Source of the DNA: Proteobacteria bacterium ST_bin16
Lineage (GTDB): Bacteria; Pseudomonadota; Gammaproteobacteria; Burkholderiales; Nitrosomonadaceae
Length of the DNA stretch: 33,318 nt
NCBI GenBank assembly: GCA_002083595.1
Contig: MSXT01000017.1
Span: 678 to 33,995, forward strand
Direction of reading: 5' to 3'
In this document: piece by piece, positions 8,653 to 16,075 of the stretch
How positions within the stretch are numbered: the stretch's first letter is position 1
Layout: the number at the start of each line of letters is the position of its first letter
Made by a program: the position numbers and the translations under genes
Notes under the pieces: model-generated
What the model was told of the DNA's origin: nothing
Database searches by the model: none
What the model saw: only the letters and a program-made list of their open reading frames with translations

Positions 8653-10050
8653 TCAAGCATTGCCACCCAGAGCCAGGTAAAGGTTGATACGGTTACTCAG
8701 CAATTGCCGCGTTACGGAAAGATGCGCCGTCTGTGCATTTAACATGCTGCGATAACTGTCCAGCAACGTCAAAATTTCAATGGTGCCGTTTCGATACGAA
8801 TAAATAGCCAGTTTCTGGCTGGACCCGGTATGCTCAACAGCTTTACGTAAAGCAATTTCCTGCTGCCGTAACCACTCCTCGGCTGCCAGCGCCTGTTCCA
8901 CCTCGCGAAAAGCATTCAATGCCGTATTTTTGTATTGATTCAGGGCTTCCTCGGCACGCGCCTGATTGCGAAAAATCTCACCTTGAATACGCCATCCGGT
9001 AAACAAGGGTTGCACCAATCCGGCAAACACATTCCAAGCCGCGGCCCTAGGGTCGATCAACTCGGTCAGATCGACACTGCGGCTCCCGCCGGTTGCTGTC
9101 AGCGTAATTCGCGGCAAGCGCAATTTTTGCGCGCTGGCTGTCCGCAAATCGGCTGTTTGCAAGCGCTTGAATGCGGCTATCAGATCGGGCCTGCGATCCA
9201 GTAATTCCGACGGCAATCCTGCCGGTACCGCGGCCGGTAATAACGGTAGTTGGGTGATGCTCCACACTTTATCTTCGGGATAATTACCCAGCAAGATTTC
9301 CAGTCTTTTGGAAATTTGCTGCACCCGGTTGCGTGCTTGCTTCAGTTGCGCTTCGGCATTCGTCAGATCATTTAAAGCCAGACGCAAATCCAAGCCACGA
9401 ACCAAGCCACGCTGAAAGCGGCCACGCACCAGGTCGGCGATCACCCCCCGTTCTTTGATTGACTGTTCAATGATGGCCGATTGCAATTCGGCCTCGATCA
9501 ATTCGAAATAACTTTGTGCAACGCGCGCCGCCAACGATAAACGGGTTCCTTGAAAATCCGCATGCACGGCAGTGGCTTCTGTTAGGGCCGCCAAGTGTGA
9601 GTCGCGGATTCTTCCCCACAAATCCACTTCCCAGCTGACACCAAACAGAGCCTCGAAGACGTTAAAGCGGGCGGAACCGAAGCCAGCGTCGCGGATTTGC
9701 ACTTCTTCATAATCCGCCGAGAAAAAAACCTGCGGCCAGCGTGGGGATCCATCAATGCGTGCCTGAGCCGCAGCGGCTTGAATTCTCGCGGCTGCGGCCT
9801 TCAATTCGTAATTATTTTCCAGTGCGCGATCCACAAATTGTTTTAGCGTTGCATCCTGAAATGTTTCCACCCAGCTCACAGCGACGGATTGCTCCACAGC
9901 GTGTTCGCTCCATTGCTGCGGGATGTCTGCACCAACATCACCGGTATGCCGCTCGGACAACAGGCTGCAGGCGCTTAGGGCGAACAAAGGCAGCAGGAAG
10001 CAAAACAAATGGAATGGTTTCATAGTGAAGCACGTATAAACTGCATGCAC
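8653..10050 (-). CDS. Outer-membrane efflux lipoprotein, TolC/NodT family
   Basis: 465 aa from a GTG start with AGGGA a few bases upstream. An in-frame ATG at 10023 gives MKPFHLFCFLLPLFALSAC, a clean lipoprotein signal with lipobox LSAC (Cys19 from that ATG). Either start yields the same mature protein. The body has the two repeated helical/strand halves of TolC-type factors: LKQFVDRALENNYELKAAAARIQAA in the first, the VSWEVDLWGRIRD motif near residue 140, and the PSELLDRRPDLIAAF motif in the second. It forms the trimeric exit duct of the pump with the MFP and RND proteins that follow. The gene starts 15 bp after the esterase stop, consistent with one transcript. Confidence 0.9.
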   Translation of the reverse strand: MHAVYTCFTMKPFHLFCFLLPLFALSACSLLSERHTGDVGADIPQQWSEHAVEQSVAVSWVETFQDATLKQFVDRALENNYELKAAAARIQAAAAQARIDGSPRWPQVFFSADYEEVQIRDAGFGSARFNVFEALFGVSWEVDLWGRIRDSHLAALTEATAVHADFQGTRLSLAARVAQSYFELIEAELQSAIIEQSIKERGVIADLVRGRFQRGLVRGLDLRLALNDLTNAEAQLKQARNRVQQISKRLEILLGNYPEDKVWSITQLPLLPAAVPAGLPSELLDRRPDLIAAFKRLQTADLRTASAQKLRLPRITLTATGGSRSVDLTELIDPRAAAWNVFAGLVQPLFTGWRIQGEIFRNQARAEEALNQYKNTALNAFREVEQALAAEEWLRQQEIALRKAVEHTGSSQKLAIYSYRNGTIEILTLLDSYRSMLNAQTAHLSVTRQLLSNRINLYLALGGNA

Positions 10051-10065
10051 ATTTCCCTGTTGTTC

Positions 10066-11043
10066 TCAAATACGATTATTTTCAGGATAAAAAGCTTTCG
10101 CCAAGGTATCCGCCAAATCCTGGCGAACTTGCCCGGCCTCTTCGACAATATTGCCCAGCCGGGCAAAATCATGAACCATACCCGGGTATACGTTGACTTG
10201 TGTATCCACGCCGCTAGCTTTCAGCCGCTCGGCATAAGCCATTCCTTCATCTAGCAATGGATCGTACTCGGCTAAAACAAGACTGACCGGTGCCAGCTTC
10301 GACAAATCCGGCGTTTCCAGCGGCGCAAAGCGCCAATCAGTTCGATCAGCATCGCTGCGAAGATAAAGCTTAAACATCCATTGCAAGGTATCCGCTTCCA
10401 ATAGATATCCCTTAGCAAGGCGCTGATGCGAATCCGTATCCTGCCATACACTCGTACATGGGTAGAGCAAAACCTGAAAAACCGGTGGTTGCCAACCTTC
10501 GGCTCTAGCCATGATCGCGATCCCAGTTGCCAATGTACCACCGGCACTATCGCCTCCAACCGCGATGCGGGTAGTGTCAAGACCATGAGCAAATCCTTGC
10601 AACAGGAGCCAACGATACGCATCGTGCGCATCGTTTACTGCATTGGGGAAACGGTACTCCGGTGCCAGCCGGTAAGCAACATGCAGTACATAACAAGGTG
10701 TCAACGCAGCCAGAGAACGACACAGTGAATCGTGTGAATCCAGAGTACCTAGGCAATAACCGCCGCCGTGAAAATATAGCAATACCGGGCACAATGCCGC
10801 CGTTGCTGCAAGTTCAACCGGTTTATATAATCGCGCATTAATCGATTGCCCATCGCGGCAAGGAATGGTGATCTCCGTCACACTTGCAACCGATGGTCCG
10901 GGAACATCCAGTATGTGTGTTGACGCATCATAATCTAACCGCGCCTGCTCAGGCGTCATCATATACATCGCCGGCTTTTCCCCGCTCATTGCATTTGCTT
11001 TAACGAGCTCAAGAAAAGCCGACAGATCGGGATTCAGTGACAT
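10066..11043 (-). CDS. Alpha/beta hydrolase of the hormone-sensitive-lipase/acetyl-hydrolase family
   Basis: 325 aa from the ATG at 11043 (MSLNPDLSAF), chosen because GAGGAGG lies about 7 bases upstream; a longer reading would place this site inside the gene. The oxyanion-hole motif HGGGYCLG starts at His92. The nucleophile is Ser166 in GGDSAGG, with probable partners Asp near residue 260 (AEYDPLLDEG) and His near 291 (GMVHDFARL). There is no signal peptide, so it is probably cytoplasmic. The gene sits 27 bp after the TonB receptor and 15 bp before the pump genes. The family hydrolyses esters of short or medium acids. Here it might cleave an ester in the imported ferric siderophore or edit the product, but no siderophore-esterase signature is visible beyond context. 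Confidence 0.85.
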   Translation of the reverse strand: MSLNPDLSAFLELVKANAMSGEKPAMYMMTPEQARLDYDASTHILDVPGPSVASVTEITIPCRDGQSINARLYKPVELAATAALCPVLLYFHGGGYCLGTLDSHDSLCRSLAALTPCYVLHVAYRLAPEYRFPNAVNDAHDAYRWLLLQGFAHGLDTTRIAVGGDSAGGTLATGIAIMARAEGWQPPVFQVLLYPCTSVWQDTDSHQRLAKGYLLEADTLQWMFKLYLRSDADRTDWRFAPLETPDLSKLAPVSLVLAEYDPLLDEGMAYAERLKASGVDTQVNVYPGMVHDFARLGNIVEEAGQVRQDLADTLAKAFYPENNRI

Positions 11044-11070
11044 CAGATATCCTCCTCGCAACAATTCAAG

Positions 11071-13335
11071 CTAGAAACGGAACGTTAAGGTACCAATAAT
11101 CGTGCGTTCCGCACCCAAATAAGGCCTGCCAAAATTTGTCGAGGCAATATAATGATTATTAAAAATATTGCTGGCATTGATGTTAAACAATACCGGCCCT
11201 TTCTCATAGCGGAGCGAGGCATCGAATAAGGTGAATGACGGTGTGGTTGTAGTGTTTGTTTCTTCGTTAAATGTTTTACCGACGTAACGTACCCCGCCAC
11301 CCAAACCAAAACCGCGTAACCAATCGATTCCCAAAGCACCAAACGAATAATCCAACCACCCCGAAGTCATGGTAGACGGCACCTGGAGAGGTCTCTTACC
11401 TTTAAATTCAGTATCTTTTAAATTGTCTACGTCCATATAAGTAAAAGAACCGATCGCATTTAACCCGCGCAACAATTCCGTACGAGCTTCCAGTTCGACA
11501 CCGCGTGATCTGATTTCACCTGTCTGAACAAAACCAAAACCATTCAAATTTGTGGGATCACGCGTTAACGTATTGTTTTTGGTTAGATCGAAAAAAGCCA
11601 CGGTATACAAACCTTTTCCCCCTACGGGTTGATACTTAATACCCGCTTCAAACTGAGAGCCGCGCGTTGGATCAAATGGGGTGCCTGTGCTGCTAAAACC
11701 GGTTTGCGGCAAAAACGACTGTGCATAACTGAAATAAGGCGCAATGCCATTTGAAAATAAATAGGTTAAGCCACCCCGTCCGGTAAAGGCGCTGTCATTA
11801 CTTTTGGTTGAGAGTGTAGGATCCAAGCGATCGGCATTACTTGTATTGATTCTGTCATAGCGCCCGCTCAGGGTCAGAATCCAATTGTCATAACGCAGTT
11901 GATCTTGGATATAAAAACCTAATTGATCAATTGTCTGTTTCGCATTCTGCAATAATACATCTGGTCTTGGAATTGGCGTGCCATAAACCGGATTTAACAG
12001 ATCAATATTGGGTACAGTAAATCCATTGTTATATCCTTCAAAATATTTCATCGAGAGATTGGTTTGATTCCAATCGGCGCCCACTAGCACCGTATGATTT
12101 ACCGGTCCGGTATTGAACTTAGCCTGTGCATGCGTATCCAGAACGATCTGGTTCAGCCGCTCGTTGGTAGCGTAGGCACTACGTTCGATCAATGTGGGCC
12201 GATCGAGTGAATTGAAAGTCTGGAATAAATCCTGGAATCGTCCCACTTGTTGCGCAAAGCGAAAGTTTTGCCGTACGGTGAAAATGTCATTGAAATGATG
12301 CTCTAATTGATAGCTAAATGAAGATTGATTCGTGTTGTATTTTGTAAATTTCGGATCGCTTTGCAGTACGTTGGTAAAACCACCACTGGGTGAGGCAATA
12401 TAGAATGGTGACGATCCGCTGCGATTATTGAGCACGTCACCCATCAACGTAATGGTTGTGTCGACCGTGGGGCGCCAGGTGATGGACGGCGCAATATAAA
12501 AACGCTCATTATGTGCACGATCGCCGCCGGTATTGGGATATCGGGTTTGCGTATCGCTCTCAAGCGCAGTCGTCACCAACCGGAACATGATTGTCCCGTC
12601 CTTGCTGACGGCTCCTATATCGGCAGCAATTCTTTTACGATCAAAATTGCCATATTGAAACTCAATTTCACGAATAGGCGTAGCACTCGGCCGTTTAGTC
12701 ACGCGATTAACAATACCCCCTGCGTCGCCTCGTCCAAATACTACCGAAGAAGGACCGCGCAGCACGTCCACGCGCTCCACTCCATAGGTTTCGGTAATGA
12801 ACTGAGAAAAAAAACCGACCGCTGAGTTACTCAAGCCATCCCTGAAATTTGCAGTGTTCAATGCATTGAAACCACGCATCATCAAGTATTCAAAACCCTG
12901 ACCCTGAAATCCAAACTGGTCGACGGTGACACCAGGAACATAACGCAACGCCTCGGTAAAATTCTGCACGCTGCGCATATCCATCTCATTTCGAGTCACC
13001 ACCGATATCGATTGTGGTATCTCGATGATCGGTGTATCGGTTTTGGTTGCGGTGATACTACGTTTAGCAACATTTCCTATCGCCTCGCCGGTATTTTTGG
13101 CTTCGATTACCACGGTCGGCAACGTCGAATCGGCGGTTTTTTTTGTATCCGATTCCCCGGAATTATTTTCTGGAGAATCCATTTTACCATCGGATGTTGC
13201 GGTTGAATTTTTCTTATCTATCTGATTCGTTTGCGCAAAGCTGCTGCTGGCGATTGTAGTTAATACAATGGTCAAAACTGCAGAAAATGCTAGATGCTTC
13301 GATAGGCCAGGTGATATTGTTGTTTTTTTGTACAT
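11071..13335 (-). CDS. TonB-dependent ferric-siderophore receptor
   Basis: 754 aa. A signal peptide ends near residue 34 (SSSFA). Then comes a Ser/Asp/Lys-rich linker with a TonB-box-like LPTVVIEAK, a plug domain (TPIIEIPQSISVVTRNEM, then VERVDVLRGPSSVVFGRGDAGGIVNRVTKRP) and a 22-strand barrel ending in LTFRF with the terminal Phe. The arrangement matches FpvA/FhuE-type hydroxamate receptors. I see no N-terminal STN signalling domain between signal peptide and plug, so this receptor should not signal to an anti-sigma factor itself. It most likely imports the ferric form of the siderophore made by this locus. The start has a poor ribosome-binding site and follows the hydroxylase stop by 52 bp of AT-rich sequence, so a separate promoter there is possible but not evident. 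Confidence 0.93.
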   Translation of the reverse strand: MYKKTTISPGLSKHLAFSAVLTIVLTTIASSSFAQTNQIDKKNSTATSDGKMDSPENNSGESDTKKTADSTLPTVVIEAKNTGEAIGNVAKRSITATKTDTPIIEIPQSISVVTRNEMDMRSVQNFTEALRYVPGVTVDQFGFQGQGFEYLMMRGFNALNTANFRDGLSNSAVGFFSQFITETYGVERVDVLRGPSSVVFGRGDAGGIVNRVTKRPSATPIREIEFQYGNFDRKRIAADIGAVSKDGTIMFRLVTTALESDTQTRYPNTGGDRAHNERFYIAPSITWRPTVDTTITLMGDVLNNRSGSSPFYIASPSGGFTNVLQSDPKFTKYNTNQSSFSYQLEHHFNDIFTVRQNFRFAQQVGRFQDLFQTFNSLDRPTLIERSAYATNERLNQIVLDTHAQAKFNTGPVNHTVLVGADWNQTNLSMKYFEGYNNGFTVPNIDLLNPVYGTPIPRPDVLLQNAKQTIDQLGFYIQDQLRYDNWILTLSGRYDRINTSNADRLDPTLSTKSNDSAFTGRGGLTYLFSNGIAPYFSYAQSFLPQTGFSSTGTPFDPTRGSQFEAGIKYQPVGGKGLYTVAFFDLTKNNTLTRDPTNLNGFGFVQTGEIRSRGVELEARTELLRGLNAIGSFTYMDVDNLKDTEFKGKRPLQVPSTMTSGWLDYSFGALGIDWLRGFGLGGGVRYVGKTFNEETNTTTTPSFTLFDASLRYEKGPVLFNINASNIFNNHYIASTNFGRPYLGAERTIIGTLTFRF

Positions 13336-13387
13336 GACTAAATAATAAAAAAGCTATGAATAAAAAATAAATCGACTGGAATACTGT

Positions 13388-14689
13388 TCAGGCGATTACT
13401 GATGAAATGGTTCGCGCCGGTAGCGGAGCTCTGATCTGATCCAAAGAATTAATCAGAGCTTGAGTAATTTCACTGGCACGAATTGCAGTAACCGATAGCA
13501 AGGTGTCGCTCAGCCCATGACTGGATTCGCAGGCTCCTTGTAAAAAAATGGCCGGTTTGAATTGCGGAGCAGCACTCAACCGGTAACTGCGATCTACCGA
13601 CAAGGTTTTGAAGAAGGGCATTAGCGGTGAGAATAGTGTTTGAAAATGGTCACGGTGATATCCGGTCGCAAGTACGACGGCATCATAGGTTTCCGAGAAA
13701 TCGCAATCAGCATTCAAGTCGCAAAGTGTGAACTGAATTCCCTGCGATAACGAGTCGGCTCGCCGCACTTCGTGTCTGCGTAAAAACCGATGTCGTTTCG
13801 CACCTGCCACCTTCTGTTGGTAGAGCACATTGAATATCTGCTCGATCAGCACCAGATCCGGTGCGGCATAATTGGTATGCCAGAATTCTCCAAGCAGATT
13901 ACTGCGCTCCTGTTCTGTGCTATTGAAAACAAAATCGGTGAAATCGGCATTGAAAATTTCATTGACAAAAGGGCTATCATCGGAAGGCCTGATCGACCGG
14001 GCACGCATGATCAAATCAACTTTTGCGCGATCGAAACGGCCGTGCAAATCCATGAAGATCTCCGCAGCACTCTGTCCGCCTCCCACGACAGCAATTTTCT
14101 CGACATTTGAGAATTCCTTGATTCTTGTTAAATAATCATTGGAATGGAAAATACGGTTGTCGTCCTTCAACGCCAAGAAACAGTCCGGAATTCTCGGTTT
14201 TCCGCCGATACCCACCGCCAGGCTACGCGTCAATCGTTCATGTACGGTGTTATTCCGGTCGAGTGACCTGACGCGCAAATACATTACTTCATTGCCGCTT
14301 TTTTCCGGCAAGACCTCGATCACCTCTTCTCCATATGCGCAACTGTCATCGAAATGCGAGGCAGCCCATGCCAGATAATCATTAAACTCGTGCCGGCTAG
14401 GGAAAAAGGTCTTCAAATTGATGAAATCCTGCAACCGGTTTTTCTGATGCAGATAGTTAATAAATGTGAAGTAGCTGGCAGGATTGCGCAGCGTAGCCAG
14501 ATCTTTGAGAAATGAAACCTGCATGTGGGCGTTGTTCAACATCATATTGGCGTGCCACGCGAACTCCGGTTGTTTCTCGATAAAAAAAGCGTTGATGTGA
14601 TAGCCGGCTTGCTTTTTTTCTTCCATTGTTATGGCCAGGGCGATATTCGATGGACCAAAGCCAATACCAATCAAATCATAAATTTGCAT
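13388..14689 (-). CDS. L-ornithine N5- / L-lysine N6-monooxygenase (PvdA/IucD family)
   Basis: 433 aa, the normal size for this flavoenzyme family. Visible motifs are the FAD site DLIGIGFGPSNIALA (about residues 5-19), the NADPH site VAVVGGGQSAAEIF (about 195-208) and the conserved ATGYH near residue 342. The family uses NADPH and O2 to hydroxylate the side-chain amine of ornithine or lysine, the first step toward hydroxamate groups. GAGGG about 8 bases upstream supports the ATG at 14689, and the acyltransferase ends only 9 bp earlier. I lean to ornithine because of the pyoverdine/ornibactin-like setting, but the residues visible do not separate ornithine from lysine. Together with the upstream acyltransferase it would supply the building block for NRPS modules 2 and 4. 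Confidence 0.9.
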   Translation of the reverse strand: MQIYDLIGIGFGPSNIALAITMEEKKQAGYHINAFFIEKQPEFAWHANMMLNNAHMQVSFLKDLATLRNPASYFTFINYLHQKNRLQDFINLKTFFPSRHEFNDYLAWAASHFDDSCAYGEEVIEVLPEKSGNEVMYLRVRSLDRNNTVHERLTRSLAVGIGGKPRIPDCFLALKDDNRIFHSNDYLTRIKEFSNVEKIAVVGGGQSAAEIFMDLHGRFDRAKVDLIMRARSIRPSDDSPFVNEIFNADFTDFVFNSTEQERSNLLGEFWHTNYAAPDLVLIEQIFNVLYQQKVAGAKRHRFLRRHEVRRADSLSQGIQFTLCDLNADCDFSETYDAVVLATGYHRDHFQTLFSPLMPFFKTLSVDRSYRLSAAPQFKPAIFLQGACESSHGLSDTLLSVTAIRASEITQALINSLDQIRAPLPARTISSVIA

Positions 14690-14698
14690 GACTAACCC

Positions 14699-15802
14699 TC
14701 AAGATAGCGATAAGGAATGTGCGGTGACGGCACTGCGCGGCACCCACAGTTGTTCGGAAAAGAAACGCTCGCGCAGCAGCATGTGCAGTGCGGCACGTTT
14801 ATGCGGAAAGTCGAATTCCTTGAGATTGGCGTAGCCGCCATATGCGAGATTCCGCATCATCTTGAGATTATCGATGCGAGGCTCGATGACAATGCGCTGC
14901 GTTCGGCAATCATCCAGGAATAAGTAATGCGAAATCGACGGTAACCAAGCTGTCACGAAAGGTTTGCCGCGCGTTTGCGGCTCGCCGATCAGCACATGCC
15001 AACCGCGATCAAATTCATGCGCGTCGTAAAATGGTGCGATGCGATCTTCTTTTGCCCAATAAACCTCGAAGTAGCCGAATGGCTCATTGTTCAAACACGC
15101 AATGAGATTCAGCATGTGAGGATCCGCATCGATCATTTCGAGATAAGCCCGATGTTTTTGCATGTCCCCAGTTTCCTGCCAGAAAGCAGCAACCACAGGG
15201 TCATTCATCCAGCGATTGAATCGCGGTAGATCGTTATCGATGTCCACCCGGCGAAAATTCAATGTGGATCCGAGCCAAGGAATATAGCGTCGATAAACCA
15301 GACCGGAAGGTTTGGGCGGGCGCAATGGATGGCGCTGTCCTTGACTGAATCCATAGCGGATGGGATATGGTGCGTCACTGCCGCGTTGATGCCATAGTCT
15401 GGGCAGTTGCCAGAATGCTTCGGCATAAACAATCACTCGGCTGCCATCGGCAGTCAGAACCCCTGTCGCAAACAACTCGGGAAACCGCGACTGCGCAACA
15501 GTCAGCGTCACTTCCTTTTGTGCCGGGTAGCAAAGCAGAGCTGCTTCGATAACCGCCAACAGTTCCGTTGTGGACGGTTGTTGACTGATTGCATCGATCG
15601 GTCCCAAAGTCAGTTGCCCATCGGTATTTCGCAATGACCAAATCGATGGTTGTTCATTGTCTCGATACCGAACGTGTAGCTTCTGGTCATCATGACAGAT
15701 GGTGCAGCAAACCCGATCGGGATATGACAGCAGGTTCACTTGCGCAACTATGCTTTCGTCGATCAGAGTCATGGATGAATCACTGAGCAAATTCGATTTC
15801 AT
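14699..15802 (-). CDS. N-hydroxy-amino-acid N-acyltransferase (IucB/RhbD-like, GNAT fold)
   Basis: 367 aa. The C-terminal half (about residues 175-345) is an IucB-type acyltransferase domain: FRRVDIDNDLPRFNRWMNDP, then GYFEVYWAKEDR, DRGWHVLIGEP and a final RIVIEPRIDNLKM segment followed by LAYGGYANLKEFDFPHKRAA. The N-terminal half is less conserved and probably a degenerate GNAT-like domain, as is common in these proteins. The family moves an acyl group (acetyl, succinyl, hydroxybutyryl or longer) from CoA onto an N-hydroxylated ornithine or lysine, completing a hydroxamate. The ATG at 15802 has GGAGA five bases upstream. It is the first gene of the left-running block, directly behind the candidate iron-starvation promoter. 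The acyl donor is unknown; the acyl ligase in the same block could make it. Confidence 0.87.
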   Translation of the reverse strand: MKSNLLSDSSMTLIDESIVAQVNLLSYPDRVCCTICHDDQKLHVRYRDNEQPSIWSLRNTDGQLTLGPIDAISQQPSTTELLAVIEAALLCYPAQKEVTLTVAQSRFPELFATGVLTADGSRVIVYAEAFWQLPRLWHQRGSDAPYPIRYGFSQGQRHPLRPPKPSGLVYRRYIPWLGSTLNFRRVDIDNDLPRFNRWMNDPVVAAFWQETGDMQKHRAYLEMIDADPHMLNLIACLNNEPFGYFEVYWAKEDRIAPFYDAHEFDRGWHVLIGEPQTRGKPFVTAWLPSISHYLFLDDCRTQRIVIEPRIDNLKMMRNLAYGGYANLKEFDFPHKRAALHMLLRERFFSEQLWVPRSAVTAHSLSLS

Positions 15803-15851
15803 TTATCTCCAACGCAATTTTATTTTTGCAATATACTTTCTAAACACTGAA

Positions 15852-15876
15852 GACGAATGAGAATTATTTTTATTTA
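15852..15876 (-). promoter_or_regulatory. Candidate iron-starvation sigma promoter, leftward operon
   Basis: On the minus strand TAAAT (15876-15872) is followed by exactly 16 bases and then CGTC (15855-15852). This matches the TAAAT-N16/17-CGT element of PvdS-dependent promoters and resembles OrbS-type promoters. It ends 49 bases before the acyltransferase ATG, a suitable distance for a short leader. The matching box on the plus strand strengthens the call. No such sigma factor is encoded in the window. Confidence 0.65.
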
Positions 15877-15891
15877 TAAATAATCATTATT
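15873..15891. promoter_or_regulatory. Fur-box-like site in divergent promoter region
   Basis: The stretch contains ATAATCATTAT, an exact match to 11 consecutive positions of the Escherichia coli Fur consensus, with about 13 of 19 positions matching overall. It overlaps the -35 part (TAAAT) of the leftward candidate promoter, where bound Fur would block transcription. A weaker match (about 12 of 19) is at 15926-15944. The region is AT-rich, so chance similarity cannot be excluded. Confidence 0.45.
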
Positions 15892-16017
15892 TCCGATAAT
15901 GTACGATTCAATTAATCAAGATCAACAAAATGATTATTAATGTTTTTATTTTGCAGATAGCGATTAAAACAACTTCTTCAATCGATATTGCCGCAACACA
16001 ATCCGGGTAAAATTCTG

Positions 16018-16042
16018 TAAATAATTCTTATTGCCATTCGTC
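16018..16042 (+). promoter_or_regulatory. Candidate iron-starvation sigma promoter, rightward operon
   Basis: TAAAT (16018-16022) is followed by exactly 16 bases and CGTC (16039-16042). The last eight bases, CATTCGTC, are identical to those of the leftward box. It ends 33 bases before the ATG of the PvdE-like exporter. The same spacing and same -10 context in both directions is unlikely by chance and suggests one alternative sigma factor drives both operons. Confidence 0.65.
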
Positions 16043-16075
16043 TCAAAAGACGTATCGGAATAAATCAGGTGGAGC

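Noticed and set aside
13336..13387. A separate iron-regulated promoter for the TonB receptor
   Set aside because: The 52-bp gap is AT-rich but contains neither a TAAAT-N16-CGT arrangement nor a good Fur-like site on the coding strand.
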